A stretch of DNA of 64,000 bases from Xylocopa sonorina (Eukaryota > Arthropoda > Insecta > Hymenoptera > Apidae): the NCBI RefSeq assembly GCF_050948175.1, contig NC_135205.1:3261795-3325794 (forward strand), in the 5' to 3' direction. Within the stretch, counting starts at the first letter, position 1; every line of letters begins with the position of its first letter. The notes below the pieces were generated by a model, which ran no database searches, was not told where the DNA came from, and saw nothing but the letters and a program-made list of their open reading frames with translations. The position numbers and the translations under genes were made by a program. Below, one piece after another: positions 1 through 14,281 of this stretch.

Positions 1-3000
1 GCAGACAAGTATCATAAGCTTCCAACCTGTAACCTTTGAACTTCCATCAGAAGATCTAACCGTTTGGCTAATACGTAGTTAACTCTACCGTATCTGCTGA
101 AATCTTTTTCTGTTTCTAATGCTTCCTCTCCATGACCAAGACGTAGCAAATGCCTTTCGTCAATGTCAAGCGCCATAATTTTTTCAAAAAGTTGATTAAG
201 AGCCTGATTTGAATGCGTAACAATAAGCGTTCGTTGATTGGGAAAATTATGATACAGATTCGATATGATTTGAACAGCCACATCTGTTTTTCCAGTACCA
301 GGTGGACCTACGACAAGCGTTAGCCCCGGTTGCATTCCAGCACGAATAGCTTCAACCTGTGTTGGAGTAAAAGGAATCTGATTTCTGTAAAAAAAATTAT
401 ATATAAGATATGCAACCGTCGTTTCACTAATCGGTAAAAAAAGTTTTCTTTGTACCTTTTTGGTTCATTGGCTTTATAAGGGCCTCTACTGGGTGGTACG
501 TGAGGTTCTACTCTAATAATTTTCCTTATTGGTTCGTTGTTATGTTTGGTAAGTACATCTTCGAACGTTAAACGAAAAGGTCGTACTAACTTCGATTCAT
601 CAGAAGTAGAAACTATAATCTCGTGTTGAGGGAAACTAGACTTCAAATGATTTATATCAAGGAATGTGTCGTTGAAATCCATTGTCGCAATTTCATTTGG
701 CATTCTAAAAAATATTTAAAAGACATAAACAGATGATATACGTAGGCCGGTAATATTATTTTACACTAAATTAATTCAATCTGTTAGTTTGAAACACCTT
801 ATATGTATTTAGTATACCTAGCGTAACGAGCCGCACCAGGATCACCGTATCCAAGAATTATGTCATGAAGCCAATCGGGAACGACACATTCTGTATTCAT
901 AAGCTCTCTTATCGTTTCTAGAACTGCTTTAAAATTATTCTCTTTGGGTTTACGCCTCATTATGATATTAAAGCTCTCGTACACATCCTCGCCACCGTGA
1001 CTTGCATTATCCATATCTATTCTGTATTGATTACAATCTAGCCAGACTCTATACGTTCGAGTATCTCCAGGTAGAATTGGCCGTGGCTCAGGGCCATCTT
1101 CTATTACTCTGCCGTTTGAGTCTAACATGCCTTCAACTTCACATCCTCGAACAGTTGTTAATCCAACTTGTGGGACGAAAGGTAGTTTGTGACTATATTT
1201 CGTACCTGTATGTTTTTAACGAGGTAAATTATCGAATTAATCATTCATTACAATTGTATAGAATACAATATTGCATAAACGAATTGTTTGAGATAATCCT
1301 ACCTATTGGATTTTCTGGCTTAACTGTAATGAGAAAACAGACATCATGCTTTCGAAGGTTCTCCCATTCGGATTTAATCTCTTTACGAACACTCAAATTT
1401 ATTGTGACATCAGCGCGTACTCTAGACGGTCTCTTTTCGCCTATATTGGGCTTTGCAACTTCAACTACAGCAAACTGTGTGATAGGCTGGGCCATTCTAG
1501 CCCAACCGCCAAAATAGACACCACCATCTTCGGCTCGCCTACATGAAATGAAAAAATAATCAATAAATACTTGAGTCATTTCTATTTGTTAAAAGCAAGG
1601 CTGTCTTACCAGGGACTTAATCTGCTTACAGCATCCTCAATGTCTTGTCGTATTTCATCTATAAATATTCAATGTGGTTATTCACTACATTATGTAACTG
1701 CTTGGTCGACTGTGATTATTTTACACATACATGTTGATTCAAGACGGAAAAGATTGAAATTCCTCAACAAATAATCGTGCAGGGTTAAGAATTGCAGATT
1801 CAACTTCGGTAGAGCCAAACAGCCTTCGCCGGAAAAATATTCAGTCGGTACGATACTTTCATTCCAAATAATTTCTTCTGTCGGATAAAGTGGCATTTCG
1901 TTCAGCTCCTCTAGTTGAGAGGCTCTACGTTCATGACGTGAGATCTGAAATTAAGATATTTACGTTATTCACGATCTTATGTTATCCTCTTATTACTTTT
2001 TCAACCGTTTTATTCAACTTACTAAAAGTTCCCGCAAAAATTCTATATCATATCGGTACCAATTTTCTTCTTTCTCACGTTCCTCTGATGGCACCAAATT
2101 TAAGTAGCTAGCAATCGATCGCAACTTCCCTTGACTGAAAATTTAGACAAAAAAGAAATTGTATAAGCGTATAAATTATTTGTAATTCATTGAAAACGTA
2201 TAAAGTAAATGAGAAAAGGAATATGATAATGTTACCTGAGCAATCCGAAATGTTTGTAAAGAGCCTCTCTCGTATCCACACTCGCCACATTCGCTAACGC
2301 AAAGCCTCGTAAGTCCGGGAACTTTGCAAACACTGCTTTCTACGCAGAATTGAATTTCATGTTAGTTTACGTTTTCGTATCTCTTTTTTTAAATATATTA
2401 GTTGAGTAGTAGATTTTAGGAAAAAGGGAAAGAAACAATGATGGAGAAAAAAATAATTTTTTAGAACAGAATTCTTTAGAATTAGAATGTGCGTCGTTTC
2501 AGCTCGTTTTAGTCATGTGTTAGTTACGTAAGGAATTAATGATGAACCAAAACCATAAGCCTTGTTTTCACGTTCAAATTAATTAAAAACTAATTTAAGA
2601 ATCTGCTAGAGAGAAAGAGAGGAATGCTAGCCGTGCATCCTTTTTTCATATATAGGATATTCCAAGTGTAATTTAGCAATCTACAAGGTCTTAATCTACA
2701 GACAAAAACACGAAGAAAATGTGTCTCAGTTAATGCTTTGTTACAAGTTGTAGACAAATATTATGTATATAAAATAGGTAGCAATTAAAGTTTTCATTAT
2801 ATTACATTATTTTACAGTCATGTTTTGGATTTGTTAATACACGATAAAAAAATCTGTAATTACGTAAACACAATGATATAGTCGACTTTTGTGTGCTGTA
2901 ATGAAAAATGCATCACCAGATTTTATGCGTACAGCATTCGTTTCTGGCTCTGTAATAAAGCGTTTACTCATATTTTATACAACATCTCTGCTTATTTTTG

Positions 3001-6000
3001 CCTATAGATTAAGCGGTCGCAGTGTTCAATACAAGATTATTTCATACCTGAAGCGATGTGATTTTCGTATAATGCAGTTGTGTCATATCGTGATCAGTGA
3101 GGGGGTCGCCACTTTCTTCATTGATTTCAAATCTGGCATAAAATTTCAACATTTCTAATAACTGTAAGTAGAAAATGACAAAATATTGTTAATATTTATC
3201 TAGCGAAGAAGCATGTTGATTATACGAGATATACGTCATACCATTACTGCCAATCAAGCTGTAATACTTTAAACTATTTACAGTTTCGAGTATCGACTTT
3301 ATCGCAAAATGAATTCATTGTTTAAAGAAGTAATCATGACTACATTATACGTGGTGGAATTCTTTCGACAAATAAAAAAAATTTAAGTACAAATTAATAT
3401 CAGAATCATGTGTGAATGTAAAAGGAAAACATTAACGTAACTTTATATTGTCAATTATGGATTAAAAAGAAATTAGGATTAATATTGTCTTATAATTCGT
3501 TCAAATTGTTTCAGATATTTAAAATATTAATTAAACTAAGGAAAGCAATGTTGTGCCTCGAGTTAATCTAAAGCTAAGGAACGTACAAGCGACAACTGAT
3601 GACGTGACAGTAATGTCGCTGATAATACCTATGCTTGGCAATAAAATTGCTATTAATTTTAGCCGTAGACTTTGAACTATATCAAATTGATTTTTACGCA
3701 TATGATTAAGTAAAAGAGGAAATAAAGGATTCGATATATTCAATGTTAATTAATTTTATAAGGCTGACGAGAACAGAGGAATGCATCAATGGTTAATCTC
3801 TTATTAGTCCGCTGAAAAAGTGGCATCGCAGTCATAATAGTGGTACAACGAACCAATTCAACAAGAATCCACGATGAGATAAAGAAACGCTGAACATAGC
3901 TGTTGTGAATTGTGAGCTACCAGAGTAGGGAGAGGATCGCACTATACTGTGAGCATGGTACGTACGTTGATCCAAGATTATTTCAGTTCCACGCGAAACG
4001 CAAGTGTGTCGACGCGCATCGTTGTTTGCCATTTTTTCAGGGTCTTAGTTTTATACGTAATATATTTCTAAAAAACATTCATTCACAAAATGAATAACTA
4101 AACCAGAGGTGATTGTTTTTCTACGGAGAGTCGATCGAGGAAAGCTTTATATTTTCTATCGTCATTTTTCTTTTAAAGATGGAAGTGCAAAAAACAAAGA
4201 TTTATCATCTTTAACTTCAACATCGAATAGCCCAAAAAAGAAGGGAAGAGTAAATATAATATGATATGAATTGTGTCAGAGATCGATTCAAAGGTCATTA
4301 GACAATGTAAATATTTTCCCGAGGACTGATTACAACAAACAATTAAAAAGTTAATAAAGATAAGATTCAGAAATTCGAGTTGATTTCTGAGCAAAGAATA
4401 AATCAAATTGACGTGAATGTTAGAGTTTTAAACTTGTGAACTATACAGATCAGTGGTGAATTTTCGTGAAAATAAAGTCATTTTGCAAACAAGCGAAGAA
4501 CAAAGTAATGCGGTAACAAAAGTCAAAAGATAATGTTGTTAAATATGATACATAGCAGACATTCGGGCATGTTGTCAAGTAAAGGTATGTAAACCTTTAA
4601 AAACTTTTTATTATTTGCGTATGCTCGTACATAGATTCTAACTAGATTCATTTACTAAGAACTACCATTTACTAAGGAAGTATTTACTGCATTAAAAAAT
4701 TAGATGCGTACTAATATAAATTTGGTATAATTTACTGGAGAATTTTGATTACGATATATTTTTAAACATGCAGACATGCTTATGTTCTGGGAAATTTTCA
4801 ATAAATTATTCTATGAAATCGCTAACCGTTTATTCATGATTCGAGAAAGATAGGTGCAATTTGAGGGACAACCATCAGTTATACTGGTTGTAGAAACACA
4901 GTAATATTTTTTTTGTACTGGTTATGTGAAGAACTGTAAAGGACAAGTATCAAGACAAGAAACAATAAAAAACTAGAAATGATAAATACACTCTGTATGC
5001 GTTTGAGATATTAATGATATAGGAAACGTGATCGCACAGATAATCGAACATTTTTATGTTATAAATTTTCAGACATGAACTCTTTTATGAAATTATTTCT
5101 GAAGAAATAAGAAATTCTACAATTCGATATTTTCATTCATCTTCGTACCACACCGAGATAATCAGTCTTAACGAACAGCGCGTGCAATCGCTATAACATC
5201 TATAAAACATTCTTGAAAAGAAAATACATGGCTACTGTATATATATATATCAGTTGAACTATATACAGTTGAACTAAAGTGATACTAAGTAAAGTCATAT
5301 TTCCCAATGAACGGCTTTCTAATAAGCCCTATACTTCGTTTTTATACCATCAACGTATTAATTTTAATTTAAAACGTATCATTAAATAATGCCTCTATTA
5401 ATATATATATATAAATAAATGACCAAGATGAATAGTGTACATTGTGTTAAGTAATGCGTAGAGTACTTTAAATAGTACTCCATTATGAGATGCTGTGACG
5501 GGATAAATTGGATTAACCGAGATAATATCGAGGTAATCACGAAAAAATAAAGCACTACGTATGGTGCACGTGAGTCAATGAAAAAAGGAGCAGCCTTGCG
5601 TATGCAGGCATTGAACGAAGCCAAGGAGAGCATAAAATGCACCACGCTGACAAAAGCATCCTTTCTTCTTTTCAGTGTGATCATTCTATAGTGTTCGAGC
5701 ATATGTACAACTGACATTAAATTAGATTACCACCGCCGAATTGTGATTCTTAAATCTCTACATTTTCCTGATTGAACGTGATTTCGTAGAAGAAATTATA
5801 ATTATTTTTGCAACTAATAAACTCTTATCGAGAGTTAATTGTTTTCAGAAATATATTGTTTATGTTCTCTTCATATGATTGCGCTTGTCAGATAAAGACG
5901 CCTCGACCTATAAAGGATATCAAGAGTAAAAAATATCTTTACCCTTTCCTCCTTTGTTCTATTCATTTATCAGACTCGATTCTGTGTATTATTAACAATT

Positions 6001-9000
6001 TCATCGTTCCACTGCTCAGTACATTACTAGGTCGATATGTACACACCACTTATATTCTGATATCAGAAGTAAAGATAAAATATTGGAAATCGCTGTGGTA
6101 ACCGATACACACAAAATCCATCATAAGTCTACAAGGTAGGCAGGTTGCTGGAAATACAGAACGTGACATCCATCACGCGGGTTCGAACTAAACGAGGATT
6201 CCTTCACATATATACTATCAAATATATAAATGTACACATGTGACCTTTTAAAATTTTCTCATATATACAGGAACGACTAAAAATCCCAAACGACTCCTAT
6301 AGATTGCGAATAAATCATAATATCAATATAGGCGTGTTGTAATCTAATTTATACAATTCCATTTTCACGAGTAATAACAATTTCATGATGGATATGTGAT
6401 TAAGAACAGTTTTTTCTTCTCTTTCAGAATTATTATGGATTACTATCCTGACATGCATGATCTCGTCGAGTTGGACACTCGACGTCAACTGCTGTCCGGA
6501 TGGTATGATGTGGTCGCGTGGAATGAATTGCTCCGATGATACAAAAGTTCGTTTGGAATGTGAATTCGGTGGTTATCTAGTAGATCCCGATTTTCTAGAG
6601 AACGATAAATTCATAATAGTTGAGATCTACGGAGAAACGTGGCTACAATTCGTGTCAACGAATCATGTCAAAATACCAAGCAGTAGGTAAGCGATGTATT
6701 CTGATTCAATATCTTCCTAAACTTTTTGTCTACTTGAAAGAGGTCCTTCTTATTTAAGGGTAATCTTCCTAATTAGCATAATACAAAATTGGCTAGTCTG
6801 GAGTATGTATGATATCTACCTTTTAATTTCAAAAGTTTGCCTTCTGTTCTCCACATAGAATATTCAGAAACAAGATCTTGCTTGTATTTATCTTATCTCG
6901 ATCCGTAAAATATCTTGTGAACATTTGATTTCATAAAATTTCCAGTTTCTGCGTAGCGAACCGGAAAAATAGTAGCTCACAAGTCGCTATGGTGTGTTTC
7001 GATGCCCAAGAAGCCACTGATTCAATAACGTGGAAGAGTACATTATTCTCCATCCTAGGCATTATATCGGTCGTATTCCTGATCGCCACATTGGCGGTCT
7101 ATGTCTTATTGCCAGAATTAAGGGAGATTCAAGACAAAGCGATGATGGCTGCAGTTACATCGCTGACAGTCAGTTATATCATCCTTTCCATTCTAAATTT
7201 GAGATATAACAAAGATGATAACGATATTTGCATCACTTTAGGTACAAAATAGTAGCCTGCGATGCTATACAATAATGTTCATCCTTTATGTTTTCGAATC
7301 AAGGACTAATAATTCATTTTATATTGTTTTTAGCTTTCATTTTATATTTTGCCTTCATATCAGTTTTCTTTTGGTTAAATGTCGTTTCCTTTAACATATG
7401 GAGAACAGTTTGGTAAGTTCGATAAAAATATTTCTACAAACCAATGGTCTGTCCAGGATTTATTCCTCACATATTTTTACGATGCTCTTCTTCTAGGTGC
7501 AAACAATTTACAATCACAGATAAAACGCTGTTTAACATTTACTGTATAATCGGATGGGGTGGGCCAACATGTTTCTTGGTAGTAAGTCTGATTACTCATC
7601 ACGTAGATGGAACACACTTGAAACCCGGTTTCGGGCTGGAAAATTGTTGGTTTTACGGTAAAATTGATAATTATAAAACTTGAATGACCTTCGATAGCTT
7701 TTCAATACCATTATAGAATAATTAAAGTTAATGTCTTGTGTTACAGGTCCTGCAGAAACGTGGGCGTACTTTTATGGGCCGATCGCTATTTTATTAACAT
7801 TGAACATTATCTATCTTGGTTTAACCAGCTGGCGATTGTGGCATGAGTATCGTGATTGTAACGGAAGTAATTTACGAGCACTTCGTTTTAAATGTCTGCT
7901 TTACGTCAAACTGATATTCGTTATGGGCATCACATGGATCTTTGAAGTGCTCTCATTCGCTGATCCTACTAAAAATGATTTGTGGTAATTTCCATCCCGT
8001 TCTTATCCATTATTAATTAGAAAAATGAATCATAATTCTTACGACGTTTTCGTTTTAACATAGGATACCAACGGATATTTTGAACTCACTACAAGGATTG
8101 ATAATATTCCTACTCTTAGTCGCAATGCGAAAACGTGTCAGAAAACTGTTAGCAAAAAAGAGGCCTTGCGGAATCAGTTTTCCAAAATCCTGGATAGCCT
8201 ATGAAGATGAAGAATGCGAGGAGGTGCTACCTGAAGAAGTTGAATTGTCGCAATAATGCTAGTGCTTATGCGAAGATTTTTTATTAGTAAGCTAAAACAC
8301 TCAAACGTATAATCTTTTTTATACTAGCATTTTCGATTAGTTTAATGTAGGGAGAGTGTCTACATAAATTCAAAATGTGGACAGTCTTGGATAGTCTTGT
8401 GGTTACTTCTCACATAGTCACTAAATAACGCTTCAATTTACGGCTGTACTATATCGCTTCCACCGACTATAATGAGGATGAACGACGGCCTACATTACAA
8501 TTAGTATGGAACATAATACTCTCATACTGTTCGCCTAGTCTGAATACTTTTAACATTATTAACATAGTGTTTACAATCTCGAAAGAATCGTCACAACCAT
8601 TAACGTAATGGTATATTATTTAAGAATCTCTATTAATGTTATCAAAGGACAAATATCATGTGTCAATTATTGCACGAATGGCGTAGATTATGAATAGTGT
8701 ATCAAATAAAAAAGGAGAAATCAGTGCTTCTCGCGTAGGTACAATCAAATGCATCAATTTCAACGACTCGTTGTGGTCATTTCGTGGATGTAATGTTTTC
8801 CTCAGGAAATGCCCGTACCACACTTCTTTATTCTGATGAATCGACACAGTACCACTTCCGATGGAACGATTCATCTTAAATCACTTAGCCTTATGACGTA
8901 TTTTAATTAACAAGTACATGTTAGTCGACACGTACCACGCTTGTTGTAATTACGTGTGTCAAAGCATATGTTATATTCATTTTCTCTTTCCTAAAACGTG

Positions 9001-12000
9001 GCAGGTTGAAACCAAAAAATACGAATTGTAATGAAGTAAACGGAAAAACATAATGCGATAGAAATAATAGCATTAGGTAATTGCAATAGATTATCTTATA
9101 AGTTGACTTCTCTATTAATTTATCTTATAAGGTAACATGAAATACAAAAAATAGTACTAAGCTATACGATTTTGTTTGCCATGTATATTGAAAGAAAATA
9201 TGTTTTAAAGGTAATAGTGAATCATACAATGAATTAAATTTAATTTTTCTTCAAATGTGGCTATTTAGTTTTACATAAAAAAGAATTAAAAAATGCTCGA
9301 TAAACATAGCCGTAGTAGAATTGCATTCTTCATAATATAAAGCAATTACAACGATTAAACAAGGCAATGTGCGTGAGCAATCAATTAGCCTGTTCGACAC
9401 AGACGCGACAAATCAGTATGCTACAAAGAAACAACAATAATATATACTGAGTGACGACCCACACGCTACTGTGAGTAATAGTTTTATCGAGTGAACAAAT
9501 GACAATTTATAATATTATCATGTGCAACGCGACACTTTGCACGCCAATGGAACAACGTATTACTGATCGATATTTTAGTTATCAAGGATATTACAGCGAA
9601 AGATGCAAAATCCTTTGAAGTATAGAACAGATTGTGGAGAATTTCAAAATAAATATATTTTTTGTAATGTAATCCATAATATAATAGTATAGTCTAATAC
9701 CTATATAGAATTGATGATGAGGAAGACATAAATTTTAATTTAAGAATAAGTAAAATTTGTCGGAGGAAACAGATTATTTATAAAAATCTGTTCATTTTCG
9801 TTTGTAGCAATGCAGTTTGTAACTGTGGATTGATTCATTCTTTGTAAAATATATATCTAAGTTCACGTATATACGTATGCATGTGAGAAGTAGTTATATG
9901 AAGAAACGTGTAAGTAATAAAACTATCAAAGCATAAGTCTTTAATTGGTGAATTGACGTAGAAGGAAATTTTGTACCCAATTTTTCTCTAGAAAATGATG
10001 ACGCATGATAGATTTTCCACTCATATCGTATATAAAATGCATCTAATCATTCCAGAAATTATTATGTAGTAGTTAAGACGTGTTTCATAAACAAGATTTA
10101 TATACTGAAAAATTAAAGTGACAAAAAAAATAGAAATGAGAAACGAGAGATAAATTCAAGGACGAGGCGATTGTATAACACAGAAAATGCTTGTCCACAA
10201 AAGAGCAAAACAAGAAGCGCACGTAAATAAGATACTGACGGTGAAGTTATCACATTAGCGCCGCAATAAATCATTAAAAATAATCATGTTACAAATACTA
10301 CAGAATACAATTGCAAGGCTAACTATACACGATATTATCTAACTAAAAACACAAAAATCACCGAAAAAATACAACAAACATTTATGTAGAATGAATGAAA
10401 AAGTAAAGATGGATATCAAAGTGGGGGACGAAGGGAATGATGAGACAGCCGTGGAGAAGGGGAAAAATGAGAAAAAAGGAGTAAGCGTGTCGGTTGTGCG
10501 AGTGAATAAAAGTAGAGGGGGGGAGAGAGCGAGAGAGAGGGACAAAAAAGATAGTGCAACAGAGAATGGAAATGAATAGGATGCGATGGCGGCTGGTATG
10601 GCAGGGGTAGGTCTCGCTAGGCGGGTAATCCGCTGGCAGCATTGGCAGGTATGGCGATGAACACACACGGGAAATCCATCGTCGCCTTGCGATGAACGAG
10701 TGAATAACAACGCCCTCGAGGTAACCGTAGCCCTCGCGAAATCGATCAGGAGCAGACGTTAACTCTGCAAAGACGAGAAGTTGGTTAGCGAACCAGAACC
10801 AATGTACGGAAACAAAAACACGAGAGTAGGAACGGTGTCGATTCGATGACATGTATTATCTCGTGAGTGTATTACTTATTACCATCAGTACACTAGGGGC
10901 CAATCTTCCCCGATTCGTCCACGCGAGCACCGACAAAAAGCCGGATTTGATTAGCGTCGCAAAGTGTTGCGAGCCCGAAGAACTTCTCGTTGATGACACG
11001 TGCACGCCATTGACGGGAACGAACGAAACGGAGTGGCGACCAGAATTCGTGGAGGAGAAGATCAACGGTATTTCAAGAAACAGAGCAGTTGAACCGATTT
11101 ATCAGCTGAAAATTGGAAGACCTAAGTGTCAGCCTAACGAGCACCAATGGAACGTGTATCATTATCGATCGGGCGAGGATCGCCTTGCGATATTGACCTC
11201 TGGCGTTTTGCGACACTATACCACCGATTTGACAAAGAGAAAACATGAGCACGATAGTAGTTACGAATACGATGCTATGGATTTAATGGATGAGGATGAC
11301 CTCGATACATTATCCATACATTATGACTACCCATTTGGACATTATTGCGCTGACAAAGCAATTTTGAGCAGAGATCAACTAGTGGCGACGTACGCAATGA
11401 TCTGTGTACCTGATGTAGTTGTCGGATGGACCGATACGAATTACTTGATGAAACATGCAATCGATCCCACTTTTCATGCGATATCAATAGCCAGTTACTT
11501 AGTTGTCGCAATTATGTATTTTGTTCTACCACAACTGCGTGATCTTGTGGGAAATATGATAACTAGCATGACTCTGTGCCTTATAGCTGGTCAATGTGCC
11601 TCAATGGTCAGAATCTTTACGGAATTCGGTAATCACGTTAGTTTCATGATTGCCGGTACGAGTCACGCAAAATATTCGTAAAAGAAAATTAAATTTCAAT
11701 TGTATTTATGCATAAGATAGTTTCGGTTGAAAAGGATTTAAACAATGGAAATATTTTTTTCAGATACGGTCTTGTATGTTTCGCTGCTAGCTGCATTTTT
11801 CTGGCTGAGCGCCTTGGGTTATTACGTATGGAGCACTTTCCGTTCACGAAATGTATTTTTAAGAGTAACTGACGGTAGAAAATACTGCTACTATTCTACA
11901 TATGTTTGGGGTTCAACAATTTGTATAGCAGGCGCCGCGATTTTCGCACATTTCGCCTTCGAAACTAATAAACCAATTGTTACTGGAACGATGTATCCGC

Positions 12001-14281
12001 CTCAGGAAACAATTGGTTGGCTTGGCATTTTCGTATTATTTGCATCGATCGCTTGTACAATAATGGCCGATTTATGCTTCGCGTTATCGACGGCAAACAG
12101 AATAAAACGAATGAGCACGTATGGTCGAATTCATCACAAAATGAAATACAGCTTTAGGATGTTCGTTTTCTTATTTGCAATAATGAGTATCGGTTGGTTA
12201 TCGCTACTGTTATCGCGGCTGAATTACGAAGCATTAGAATATTGCCATATTATTATTAACTTGCTTCAAGCAATTTTAATACTATACGTTTGTGTATTTG
12301 GGCAAAGAAGGGTTACATTCTTACTTGGTAAAACATGCAATTGCTGTAATTCAGGGGAAAATATCGAAGGACTTGATTGGGGCGAAGAAATGACTGCTAT
12401 CAACGCGGGATATTAATTTTATAGACAATTATTCTATGACTGAAGATAGTAGCTTTCTCCCACATTTTTAAATTAACATATCAAATAGGATCAAATACTT
12501 TTTATCAATTTAGAGCCTTTCAGTAGTAAAGAGAATTTCTGCAGCAATTCCTTATAATATAGATAAATGCATAAAACATGTTTACAGTGATTACTTTAAT
12601 GGAATTACATATCTCTCATGATTTAATACTAGGAAATATGCGACTTATGAAGACAAAAAAGGTTGTGTGTTCAAATATATCAATCTTGAAAAAATGATGG
12701 AAAGTTGATATAATGATATTGGATCATAAGAATTCGAAATATCATCAAAATTAAATTATTTTAGGAAAACATGATATATCACTTTTTCTCAATACTTTTA
12801 AACATAATTTAAAATACCTATTTTAAATATGCATATATATTTTACACGTGAATATATACACATTTAAAATATTTAACATTTATATTTATACGTGCCTTGA
12901 AATAAAGTTGCCTTGTAAAGGTATACACCTACTGGTGTAAAATATTGAATTAATTTATCAAGTAAAATATATAAGTGAGATTTCATAAATACTGTCATTG
13001 CATTTATCACTTTTTGATACAAATATCATTAAGGAATTTTTTATTATTAAGATATTCATGTAATATTTATATTTATATCGACACATGTCTTTTGTATAAA
13101 TGATGTATCGGTTTCAATATACCGTTAAATGTGTAACTTAGTTATCTTACTATAAAATAGTAAGTCTTATTTTTTGTCCACAATTTCTACCTATACCAAA
13201 AAATTTTATAATGTAACATACCTGGCCGAACAAACCACCTTCAGGACGATGTAACAAATTTGATAACTGGCACCTCACTACCAAATGACAATCATCCATC
13301 ACAGTATTAAAGAAACGTCTAGTTGGTAACAGAGCTTCCAAATCTATTACTAATTCAAGAAACCTTTCACAATAACGCACTTTGTCTGGTAAAAGTGGAC
13401 CTGTTGGAAAAGATATATCAAATTTGTAATTGTTCATCATAATCAAATCATACAAAAGTAAATAGACTCCATTGTGTTATAGCTTACCTTCTTCTGAAAT
13501 GGTTTCCAATATTGTCATAAATTTTATCATTAGTCTATGTAAAAATTTCCGCTCCCATTCTAACTTCTCTTTATGATCAGGATCATCTTTTTTCCTAATG
13601 ATTTTCCAGTACTTTCTCCATTTTGGATATTTTCTAAATTCTAATTCTCTGCGACCTTGCTGCAGTGATATCCACATGGATAATGATACTAATCTTTTTA
13701 CTTCTTCTCTAACTAATAATACTTCCATGGAATTAAAACAGTGATTTAGAAAAACAATTAATGCGGTTTGTTCCTTTAAATCAAAGTCCATTATGCTCTT
13801 TTCAAGACATGCCTCCAGAACTTTTTGGAAAAATTCTGGGAAGTATTTGGGATTCTTTTCAAATGCTTCCCAAACTTGAACGCGTTCTCGAAATTTTTCA
13901 TTAACCATAACAACGATGGACATAGTATGAGCACGAGTTGCCATTTTTACTTCATAATTGGGCCACAGAAAATTTTCTAAGTATTGACTAAATTCCAACA
14001 TCATGATTCTTCTAATGGAGAACTTAGATGCACATATTTCTTGCACATAAATGTCTTCCACTATTTGAGAATTAAATGGAAGATGCGAGTCCGTAGTATG
14101 TGGTGCCCAGTATTTATTAGCAAGCTGAAATAAGTATAGAATAGATGAATGTGAAGAAAGAAACTACAGTTCATAGAAAAAATTAATTTAACAATACCTG
14201 TGTTATTCGATCAGCGTTAATCTGTTCTACTGTTGGAGCAGGATTATTACTTTTAACCGTCGTGCCGTTTTGAGTTTCCAT
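1..14281 (-). CDS. AQR: Aquarius intron-binding spliceosomal RNA helicase (3' part outside window)
   Basis: Aquarius is an SF1 RNA helicase of the spliceosome that binds introns and is linked to intronic snoRNP assembly; it acts in the nucleus. Twelve coding exons are visible: 14198-14281, 13488-14124, 13222-13400, 3048-3161, 2236-2339, 2023-2134, 1731-1944, 1610-1658, 1303-1538, 818-1205, 456-704 and 27-384. Phases join without a break to give about 908 residues. The N-terminal helical (ARM-like) region begins around the block LEFSQYLENFLWPNY; the central part contains GGWARMAQP and VPDWLHDIILGYGDP; the helicase starts in the last exon with Walker A GPPGTGKT near residue 815. The start at 14281 is the first Met ahead of the conserved VEQINAD stretch. 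The rest of the helicase core lies beyond base 1. The intron 3162-13221 is exceptionally long and contains two other genes. Family assignment is certain. Confidence 0.96.
3983..3988 (+). promoter_or_regulatory. Possible initiator (TCAGTT) of the first nested GPCR gene
   Basis: An insect-type initiator TCAGTT sits in a locally GC-richer patch (about 3930-4030) inside the AT-rich AQR intron, 545 bp upstream of the inferred first coding exon. This placement is inference only; no transcript data are available. Confidence 0.25.
4533..8256 (+). CDS. Methuselah-like class B GPCR nested in AQR intron (first copy)
   Basis: Seven-transmembrane receptor of the insect Methuselah family at the plasma membrane; ligand unknown. 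Exons: 6428-6686, 6946-7241, 7334-7412, 7497-7657, 7747-7984 and 8064-8256. A short first exon at 4533-4584 is inferred: its Met-led frame ends at a GT donor in the phase needed by the next exon. The product would be 425 residues. A hydrophobic leader (LLWITILTCMISSS) precedes a short Cys-bearing ectodomain (NCCPDG, SFCVANR). Seven hydrophobic segments follow, from TLFSILGIISVVFLIATLAV to SLQGLIIFLLLVAM, then an acidic tail. The gene runs opposite to its host AQR and lies wholly inside one AQR intron. The ectodomain looks shorter than in Drosophila Methuselah. The six downstream exons are secure; the first exon is the uncertain part. Confidence 0.88.
8257..10850. other. Non-coding DNA between the nested GPCR genes
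   Basis: AT-rich spacer inside the AQR intron. It should hold the 3' UTR of the first GPCR and the promoter of the second. I see no conserved coding frame, RNA gene or clear repeat. Frames open on either strand at 8656-8874 and 10339-10852 lack family similarity and splice support. Confidence 0.6.
10515..10541 (+). promoter_or_regulatory. GAGA-rich tract upstream of the second nested GPCR
   Basis: A purine tract of repeated GAGAG units lies 310 bp upstream of the 10851 start codon in a GC-richer block (about 10500-10850). Such tracts bind GAGA factor in insect promoters. Its use here is inferred from position. Confidence 0.35.
10851..12416 (+). CDS. Methuselah-like class B GPCR nested in AQR intron (second copy)
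   Basis: Second Methuselah-family receptor in the same AQR intron, again antisense to AQR. Two exons, 10851-11655 and 11764-12416, join in phase 1 to give 485 residues. The product has a signal peptide (MYYLVSVLLITISTLGA), a long ectodomain with CCEPEELLVDDTC and PKCQPNEHQW and an acidic patch (DLMDEDDLD), then seven hydrophobic helices starting near ISIASYLVVAIMYFVLPQL. The motif FRSRNVFLRVTDGRKYCYYS after the third helix recalls the Drosophila Mthl1/Mthl5 type from memory, so orthology to one of these is a guess. It differs from the first copy: two exons instead of seven and little sequence similarity, so it is not a recent tandem duplicate. A GA-rich tract lies about 310 bp upstream. Confidence 0.93.
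12417..13221. other. Non-coding DNA between second nested GPCR and AQR exon 3
   Basis: Very AT-rich. It holds the 3' UTR of the second GPCR and then AQR intron sequence. Nothing else was recognised. Confidence 0.6.

Noticed and set aside
5250..5276. Short tandem CAGTTGAACTATATA duplication
   Set aside because: Only two partial copies in intron DNA; not informative.
6170..6205. tRNA-like B box (GGGTTCGAACTAA)
   Set aside because: No matching A box or cloverleaf could be formed around it.
10339..10852. Two long minus-strand frames opposite the second GPCR promoter
   Set aside because: Low-complexity Ser/Phe/Arg translation produced by the GA-rich tract; no family match or splice signals.
13150..13221. 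Extension of AQR exon 3 into downstream open frame
   Set aside because: A donor at 13221 and the family continuation found in the exon at 3048-3161 show this is intron.
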